A DNA stretch of 36,861 bases from the IMG/VR virus record IMGVR_UViG_3300025108_000167, positions 1-36,861 of that record; one strand, given 5' to 3'. Under the pieces are notes generated by a model, which ran no database searches, had not been told where the DNA came from, and saw nothing but the letters and a program-made list of their open reading frames with translations. Each line of letters opens with the position of its first letter. Within the stretch, counting starts at the first letter, position 1. This DNA is from a virus. The translations under genes were made by a program, and so were the position numbers. Shown one piece after another: positions 1 through 9,500 of the stretch.

Positions 1-541
1 ACAGCCTTTGTGCGAGTCCAGCATTAAAGGACAATTTGTCATTAACTTTATATCTATATCTTTCTGACGTTTCAACATATTTAATATCAGCAAAACCATC
101 TTCTAAGTATTCACCTTTTAATATATACTTATCATCTACAAATCTTATAAAGTGATGCTGGTCTAAATATTCATTACCTTGTTGTCTTTTATAATCTACT
201 TCAAATAAAAATTCTAAGCCACGTACTTTACCTACGTTAGCACCATCTGACCATGATTCTTCTGTGCCATCGTAAAATGTACTAGCTCTGTTTTCATAAC
301 CAAACCTTGCGATCTTACGTATACCTAAAGCTAAATTGTAATCGTATGGTGTTTCTACAGTTACAGTTTCTAAACCATTAGTCACAGAAAACACATCTAC
401 ATCTGATATAGAATTACCACCATTTGCTGCCGCGTAAAACGTAGCAAATTTAAAATACTTTTTTAAGTTTTGCGAACAACAATCTTTTGGCGCAGCACAT
501 GCAACCAATGCTATACATATAATTATTATTAATTTTTTCAT
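1..541 (-). CDS. Putative phage-encoded secreted or lipoprotein-like envelope protein (partial, 3' end cut by window)
   Basis: An open frame starts at ATG 541-539, 11 bases after the stop of the giant gene, and stays open to base 1, giving 180 residues without a stop. The N-terminus is a clear signal peptide: MKK, a hydrophobic Ile/Leu core, then LVAC at residues 12-15, a good lipobox with Cys15 as the candidate lipidated residue. Alternatively, signal peptidase I could cut after the SQ near residue 25. The mature part alternates polar and hydrophobic/aromatic residues (YDYNLALGIRKIARFGYE around residues 67-84, a similar strand pattern near the cut end), which suggests beta strands, perhaps an outer-membrane or periplasmic beta protein. 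I recall similar proteins in uncultured marine phages but know no established function. Surface exclusion, host-envelope modification or a virion role are all possible. Reading frame and signal are seen; function is unknown. Confidence 0.75.
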   Translation of the reverse strand, partial: MKKLIIIICIALVACAAPKDCCSQNLKKYFKFATFYAAANGGNSISDVDVFSVTNGLETVTVETPYDYNLALGIRKIARFGYENRASTFYDGTEESWSDGANVGKVRGLEFLFEVDYKRQQGNEYLDQHHFIRFVDDKYILKGEYLEDGFADIKYVETSERYRYKVNDKLSFNAGLAQRL

Positions 542-552
542 TATTTGCTTTG

Positions 553-3500
553 TTAATATGAGAATTTTCTAGTTACTTTTTTCTTTTTACGTCTTTTAGA
601 TGTTTTAGAGTTTTCAATACCTAAGTTCCACTTTGTCCAACCAGCCATTAAACCAACTCTTTGCCAAGCAGCTAAATCTTCGCCAAAAGCATCTGAAACG
701 TTTACAACTTTTTGATGTAATCTTGACAACGGTATGTTAGTTGCTGTTTGAGTAAACGCAGCGGCAGCTTCCCAAACAGGGTTCTTTAAATTATAGTAAG
801 GAAGTTCTTCTATAAGATCTTTGTTCCATTGTATAGCTCTTTCTCCAGTTCTTATTTGTCTAAATTTAATACCTATTGGTGGAGACAAGTTTGCTAATTC
901 CATTATCACAGCAGATTCATCTTTATTATATGTTTTTTCTTGTTCTTTATAAAAAGCTATAGTCATGTTTTTTATAGTAGATACAACAGCACCACCAATA
1001 CCCATACCTCTAAGTAAACTGTCTATACTACCATTTAATATTCTTTCTTGTTTTTTATCAAAAAACTCTTCATCTTCCTCATCATCACTAAACATCATGG
1101 CAAACAAAGCTGTTTGTAAAGCGTAAAATATTGCGTTTTGCACAGCACCATAGTAAACTATTCTAGAAACGTTTGCTCTTGCGCTACCTCTTCTATTTAT
1201 TAAATCTAAAGCTGCTTTTTTTGTTAAACGCGCATACTGCATAGGAGTGTTTTGAAAAGCTAATATAATTCTACCTAAAACAGAGGCTTGTTGTTGAGAA
1301 ATCATATCAGGTCTAGAAGACTGTTGTGTTTCTTCTGCTATAGCTTGAAAATCATTAAAGGCTTTTTTCTTAGCTTCAGGAACACTCATGCCTTCAGCAA
1401 TATACTTGTTTAGTCTGTTTCTGTAAAACGTAGCACCACCCGCTGCTATAGCAAAACTATCTGCAATTTGCGTGGGTAAAAAACCTTTTGTAAGTATGTA
1501 ATTTACGGCGGCTTTGTACTTGTCAATCATACTACCAGAGTTTGCAACGTAATCAGCTAGTTCATTGGCGTTTACATCCATAGAAAGACCACTACGCCTT
1601 TGCTTTAACATATCAGAGTTAAATATCATAGTAAAGTCAGCCCAGAATTGTTTTTGATTAGCAAAAGCTTTAGCAGCAGCTATAATGTTGTTGTCTTCCC
1701 AATTTATAAAGTTAACAGTAGAAAGAGTTTGTAGTAAAGCAGATCTTACGTTTACAAACATTGTTGTACCAATAGCTCCATTTATCCAGTTCATAAACCT
1801 ATTTACAATTCTATTGTCTCCAAAACTTCTGTTAGTACCGTTTTCTATTCTATACAACATGTCTTCTAAAGCTTCCCTATAGTTTCTACCATAAATAGCC
1901 TCTATCTTATTCATGTTTTCTGGAGAGAATATTATACTTACATTTTCTAAAAACTCAGCAAAAAACTGTTTTCTGTTTATTTTAGATACAGCGTTTTGTA
2001 AGTCTACTTTAATATCTTCAGTCAACCAATGATCTCCCGGTCTAAGATAACCATCTTCTTGTTTAGAAAGAATACCTAAAAGATCCGCAAAAGCTTTTAA
2101 CTCTACATCAGACGATATTATTTTTACTAAATTAGCTTGATCTGTATCTGTAAGCCCTGGTATTTTAAAACCAAACTTATCCCACAAATAAACTCTAATA
2201 GCATCTCCATAAGTATAATCTGAGTTAGGTATTTTTTTATACAATTTTTTAGAAACAACAGGCATCTTTTTTAACAAAGCTTTATAATCATTTGCTATAG
2301 CCTGTTTAGCGTTGTTTAAGGCTTGGTAACCTCTATTTAGTGGTTTTATTAAATTTTCTTTAAACCATTCAAATTGTTGCTCTCCTTTTTTACCTGGGCT
2401 TAAAAAAGAATATATTAAGCCTACAAAGTCTTCTGCAGAAGGTGGTATTAATAATTTAAACTTATTTTTTTCTTCACCTCTTCTTCTAGCTTTAGCTTTA
2501 GAAAATCTTTTCTTAGCTTCTACACCAGATTGTTCTTCAAGTATTTCGTTGAATTCTCTGTCGTACTTAGAGCTTTTGTTAGATATAGCTATTTGTACTT
2601 TAGATTTAATATCTAGCTGCTCTAAAACATTTTTAACAGCTTCTACATTTGGCAAGGCGTCATCAACAAAATACATGTCGTTATATCCTTCTGCAAACTT
2701 GTTAAGCATCCACAATGCTTTTGCCTCACCAGTACTGTTGCCTAAGCCAGTAATGTTTTCAATAGGTATTTTTATACCCTCACTTTCTAAATAAGCATGT
2801 ATTGCTGCTTGACTTTCCGGAGCTCTTGCTGTTAATATAAAAACGTTTTTAGGACCAAACTTTTTAATTTGGTTTTTCATTTTTTCCATTAACGGACCTG
2901 GTTTACCGTTAGTAACTTTGTTAAAATCACTAAAATCCATTTTCCAACCTTCTTTCACAAGTTGATCACCAACCATAGGCCACTCATCAGAAGCTATACG
3001 TTTTGTTTCACCATCTTTAGTAGCTATTACAAAGTTATCGCTAATACCAACTGTCTCATCAAAATCAAAAGCGCTCATACCTCTAGGTTTTCTGTTGTAC
3101 TTAACAGAGTTTGCTGATTGAGTTAGTTTGCTAATTTTCATGTCTTGTTCTACCTCAACCATAGGCTTGTTCATTAACTCTGCAGCTATACTGTGATCTA
3201 GACCAAACACTAAACCTTTTACGCCGTTTACAACATCTTTTATAAGTCTTATTGCTTTAACGTTTTTATCACCTCTATTTATAGGGTTAAACATTCTAAC
3301 CATAGAACCAAACTCTTTACCAGCTTCGTAAACTAAGCCCATCATGTTTTTTAAACCGGTTTTGTCTAGTGTTTTGTCTGCTTCTTTAGTAATTATAGCT
3401 ACGTTGTAGTCCACGAGCTCTTTATCAAAAAGTTTCTTGTAATCACTAGGCTTTGTATTTTTATCTAAAACAATATCTATCATTTTCATTAAAAGATAAG

Positions 3501-6500
3501 AGGCTGGTTTTTGATGTTCAAACCTTATGTTTTCATTGCTGACTTTATCTCCTAATAAAAAGTTACCATTTTCATCTAGTATACCGTCCATTATACCAAC
3601 AACCTTACCAGCTCTTCTTAGTGTAGTGCTAGGGTTGCTCATAAGAGTCATCATCTGAACAACAAAGTCTTGCTCTGTAAATGAAGAATCGTTTTCAAGT
3701 TTGTCAACTAAAAATATAATTTTATTTACTAAAGCTTTACGAGCTAATTCAGCTTCTGCGTCTTTCTTTTCTTGACTATATTTGTTAGCACCTTTACGTG
3801 TAACCTTTTTCATCAAGTTAATCATTTGTGTCACAACTCCTTTTCCATCTTGTGGCTCAAACTTTATTTCAATAAAATTATCTGATTTACCATCTCTAAA
3901 TATAGCTGTGCTTCCCGGGTACTCTTTTTCCATTGCATCAAGAAAATCTTGATCCATACTATAAGAGTATATGTACTTTCTAAAATCTGCTTTTGGACCT
4001 TCTTCAGAGTGAAATAGTTGAAACCTAGGTGTTCCGCTTTCTTTGTATTTAGGGTTTTTTACAAATTTATCCGTACCAGCTATAGATATATACTCACCAT
4101 CACCTTGTTTGTAAGCTGTAATATGATTTTGTTCTTCCATCATAATCTCTTCCAAAACCTCTTGCATGGTTGCCTCACCCTTTTTAAACTTGTCTATTAT
4201 GCTTTTTACCTGCTCAGCAACAACTTTTCTACCTTTAGTTATAGCTTTTCTATTAAATATTTGTTTTCCTGTTGGTGTATCACCATCTTTGGTTTTTAAA
4301 CCCATTTTTTCAGCAAGCCCTACATAAAATTCTACTAACATGTATTTTTCAGCAAACTCCTCAAAAGGTTCTATTTTAATACCTTGAGATTCTAAATTTG
4401 CTTTTTGATACATAAACTGCTTAACTATTCCAGACTCTTTAAACATGTCACCAACAAGCGCTCTAGCTTCTTTGTTTGATAAAAAACCATCTTTAGAAAA
4501 CACTTTAGATACTTTAGTTATCATAGCGCTTTGCTTGGTGTTTTCATGGTCTATTTCTTGAAGAACAAGAGCAACTTCTGGCATACGCTCTTTTATTCCT
4601 GCGTCCATATCAGCTCCATACTTAGCTATAAGCTCTCTAGCTTTTTTAGACTGTGCAGAAGCTGCTAAACCATCTTCTAAAGAGTTTTTAAGTCTTTCGT
4701 TTAAATCACCAGTTAATTCTAAGCTTCTTCTTAAGCTTTGGTTTGTTATAGTTCTGTCTAGCAAAGACAACACAGCGGTTATTTTTGCACTAGTGTTTCT
4801 ATCAACTTTAAACTCAAAACCTTTTTTACCATCTTTAGTTACTCTAAATATTCCTAAATATTCGGCAAAATCTTTTTCACTTAAGTTAGGTTTTTTATAT
4901 TGAGGAAAGTTATTTTTTATTCGCTTGGAACCTTTGTTGTAACCAAATTTTAATAATACATTTGGCATGTTAGTAGATTTAAAAGCTTTTGTGTGACCTT
5001 CGTTAAATATAGTAGACAATATAAGCTGAGCGTGTTTAGCTATAAATCTTTGTCCTGACCTAACCTCGTTGCTACCTGCTTTTCCTTCTCTTTTTCTTAA
5101 ATTAGCTAAAAACTTTGTGCTTCTTGGATTTAGCTTGTCAACATCAACACCTGATAATCTAGCTATAGTTTTGTAAGTTAACCCTTCAACGCTACTTAAC
5201 TCCATAGTGTCTAAGTCAAGATCAAGCATATGTTTTTCTTTTAAACTTTGTTTTAACTGCTCTATGGTTTCGCCACTTTCACTTTCTTCGTTAATAAGTT
5301 TTTTAAGTTGTTTCAACTCATCTAAGCCTTCTGCTATTTCTTTTTCTACTTCTTCTTGAACACCTATTTCTTTAGCCGCGTTATATTTTGGCGCAACAAA
5401 CCTTGGCGCATCATCAAAATCAGCTGGTGTTGAATCGTCCGCAATTTCACCAGTGTTTTCGTTCTCTATGCTTACAACACCTTCCATCGCGCCTTTTTGC
5501 TCAGCTTTTAAAACATCACCATACCTAAGAGGTAAAAGCCTGTTTAAATAAGCTCCAAAAGGTATCAACGCTGGATCATAACTTTGTGAAAGACTTATTA
5601 ATTCTTTTGAAAAGCCTGATTGGAATTGATCAAACCCTATTTTTTTACTTTCTTCTAACCCCATTATTTTAGGGTTTTTAGCCGCAAAGTCAGACAAAGC
5701 AGTGACCAAAGCCATGTTGTTTAAAACTAAATCGTTTCTTAAATCTTCATCATATATAAACTCACCAAACTCATCTTGCTCTCTTGTATTTAAAAGTTCT
5801 TGTCTTATTCTGTCGTTTTCATCTACAATTTTTTGAGTATTTTCTGAAAGTTGTATGTCTTGTTTTACATCATTTCTTTCATAAATATTTTTTTGTCTCA
5901 TACGACCACCTCTAGTAGAAGCACTAGAAAAAGACTTTGCCATCCACTCAGGTAGTTTTTCTTCTTTTTCAAAAGCTTCAGCGTCATCAATAGCTTGTCT
6001 GATTTCTTTACTGTCTATTTTTAAACCATTTTTTATAACTTTTCTCATACCTCTAGAAAACTCTTTGTTGCCTTCTAGCTCAGCGTTATAATCTCTTATA
6101 AAATTAACAATACCTTTAGTACCTTTTATTTTAAGGTTGATACCAGCTTTTCTTAATGTTCTTCTTATAACATCTCCAACTCCACTTAAAAATGTTGAGT
6201 TAAATTTAATATCACCTTGAACTAAAGCTTCAGATATAATAGTAAACATTTCGTCCCACTCCATACCGTTTACTTTATCCTCATACGTTTTAAACTTACC
6301 ACCAACATAATTTGCCTTGTCAGAAAACATATACTTCCTTTTATTTTTACCTAAAAGTTCTTGCCTCATTAAAAAAGCTAAGCCTTTAACTGCCTTAGGG
6401 TTTTTAAGCACTGTTTGTCTAAACACAAGGTGAAACACCTCGTGAAAACCAACACCAAAGTTATCGTCTGTTTCTACCGCGTTTTTACCATCTTTATCTT

Positions 6501-9500
6501 TAGTGTTTATAAAAATTATTGGCTTGTTACCAATGTCATCGTATATAACTACACCAACAGAGTTTTCATCGTACTTATGAAAAGGTAAAGGTTTTAAACC
6601 TTTCTTTTTTCTTTCTTCGTTTTTAATTTTAATTTCTTGGTTTTTTGCTGCTACAGCTTTTGCAAAATCTTTTTTACCGCCTTCCACAATAGCTACGTCA
6701 ATACCAAACATTTTTAACATGCTTTTACCTTTCTTCAAGCTCATGTTGTAAAGACTTTTTTTCCATTCAGTGTTATCTAAACTTTCTAACTTAACGTCTA
6801 AACTAGCTATTTGCTCGTTTAATTTGTTAACTTGTTTTTTAACACCTACTTTGTCTTTTTGTTTTAACAACTCTTGTTTTTCCTTAACAAGATCGTTCTT
6901 TTTCATTATAGTATCTATCTGATCTATTGTAGCATATTTTGGAGCTGCATTTATAGCTTGTGCTATATTTCTAACGTTTTGCTCTATTTTCTTTTCTTCT
7001 TCAAGTCTTTTCTCTAAAGCTTTAATTTTACGTTTGTTGTACTGCTTGTTTCCAGATTTTTTATTTTTAAACTCGTTTAATTTCTTTTCTATTTCTTTTT
7101 GTTCCATTCTAGAAAAGTTCATTAACTCAAGGTTTTTATCTTGAATCTCGTTGTATATTAATTGCTTTGTATTTCTTACTGTTGATATAGCTTGTCTACC
7201 ACCTAAACCACCTGTAAGTAAAGTTGTTCCAACAAGTATTTCTCTTTGAGCCCTAACGTCAGATATTTCAAAAGAATAATCAGCCAAAAAGTTTGACTTA
7301 ACAATATCGTTTAAAATAACATCTAACTGTTCTTCAGCATGCTCTTTAAAAAAGTTTTTAGAAAAAGTTTTCATAGCAGCTCTTATTGCCTGGCTATTAA
7401 GAGCTTTCATTGCTTCTTCTGTACCTACTTTCTTAATGTTTGAAACAAACTGTTTAACCAAGTTTCTTCCCTGTAAAGTGTTTTTTAAGAATTGAACATC
7501 AGGCATGACCATTTGACTAATACCTGTTGCTAGCGTTGTTGCGTTTGCATAAAACACCGCTTTGTCTCCAGACAAACCTTGAGCTCTAGCATCTGAAAGA
7601 TTATCAAAAAATAACATTCTATGGTTAATGTCTACCATTTTTAAACCACCCATTAATCTGTCTCTAGCTGCAGGCGAGGCATTTTTAAAGCTTTTGTGAA
7701 GAGATGATATTATTTTATCACCCATTTTACCCATAGAAATGTTAACACCTGCAAAAGGAGTTAAGTTGTTCATAACCTTGTTAAAGGTAGTAGACTTTCT
7801 AGACATAGACCTTAGAGCAGCAGCTGATCTAACGTTAGCCTTTAACCCAGCGGATGCAATGTTTAAAGTGTATGGTAGTAATTCTGAAACTGTTTTTGAT
7901 ATAGTATATAACGAAGGGTTATAAGCTTTAGGATTAAAAAGACCAGCCAAAAACCCATCACCATCTTCATCTGTTGGATTTATAAGCTTGTCTATTTTGT
8001 TTGTAGGAACTATTTTTTGAGTTGCAGCGCCTGCTAAAAAATCAAGATACTGATCGTTGTATGAATAACCATCTCCACCCCAGCTAGTTGCTTTCATACC
8101 ACCGCCTTGGTCTCCAATTTTATACAAACTATTATCTGCTACTTTAGATATATTGTAACCTGCGCCCATAGCAAGTATTGACGTGGGGTTTACTGCTTTT
8201 TTTAATAGCTTTAATCTACCCATTTCTTCAGCAAAGTTTAAACCAATCTCTCCAGCTGCTCCAAAAAAGTTTTGAGTTAGTTTGTCAAGGCCTATGTCAA
8301 AACCTTTACTAGCTGATAACATGCCAAAAGCATTTTTCTGTTGTTCAATAGGCTTGGCCATATCAAAAGCTAAAGCTTTCCAAGATCCTTCTATATTTTT
8401 TTGCCACTCACCTACTTTTTTGTTTAAATTGTCTCTACTAGCTTTTAACTCGCTACCTTCAATTTCTAAACTTTTTCTATCCTCTTCAAGAGTCAATAAG
8501 TACTCGTTAATTTCTTTTATTCTTTTAGTATCTCTAGGATCTACAGGGATTTTAATAGTGTCAGGTAAATAAACCTCCGCTCCTCTTCTATCCCATATAA
8601 AGCTACCGTATTTTTCTTTTATAGATCTTAACTCTGCGTCTATATTTTTGTAAGAATTAACTAAGTCGTCTTTTGCTTGAAAAAACAATTTTTCTCTTTT
8701 ATTTTGCTCAGCGTTTAACCCAACATATATCTCTCCTTGTTTATTTAAAACTAAGTTTTCATTACCTAAAACCTCTAACTTAGCAGCTGTTACAACTGAA
8801 TTTTTCCATGTAGCGTTGTATCTTGGATCTCCTTGAGCTATAGCTTTGTATTCTCCTGGTTTTACTATGTTTAGTATAGCTATCTTCATTTGATCGTTAA
8901 ACTTACCAAAGTCTAATCTTTCAGAGTTTGGTAAATCTAAAAAAACATCTTTAATAAGAGCGTTGTCAAGATCTCCTTTTTTTAAAGTTGTTATATTTTT
9001 ATAAGCAACGTCTGCAACAGCAATGTCTGTTACGTTTTGAAGATATGTTTCGTCGTATTGTTGTTTTGGGTCTCTAAGGTTAGTAGTGTTTGCAAACTCA
9101 CCTGTATAAAGAGCAACTCTATTTCTAAAGTTAACCTGCGGTGAGGTTGAAGCAGAGTTTTTTGGTCTAATTACATTATCACCGCTTTTAAAAAGCTCTT
9201 CCTTTGTAGCGTAATTAGTGCCGTTTTCTTTGTTTACTTGTTTTAAAACTTCATTTTCATAAACCTGTATTCTTTCTTTGTTGAATTTTACTTTTTTGCT
9301 ATACGTATCACCACCAAGAGGAACAAACTTATTAACAGCTTTTTCTCCCGTCGTTGCTTTTTTAAAGTCTTCCATGTTATCGTACACAATCTCGGTAGGA
9401 ACTAATTTACCATCGCGCATTTCAAACTGAGGTGCAATACCTTTTACTCTAGGTATATCGTATTTGTTGGTTTCAGGATTAAAAACATAGTTGCTTTCTG

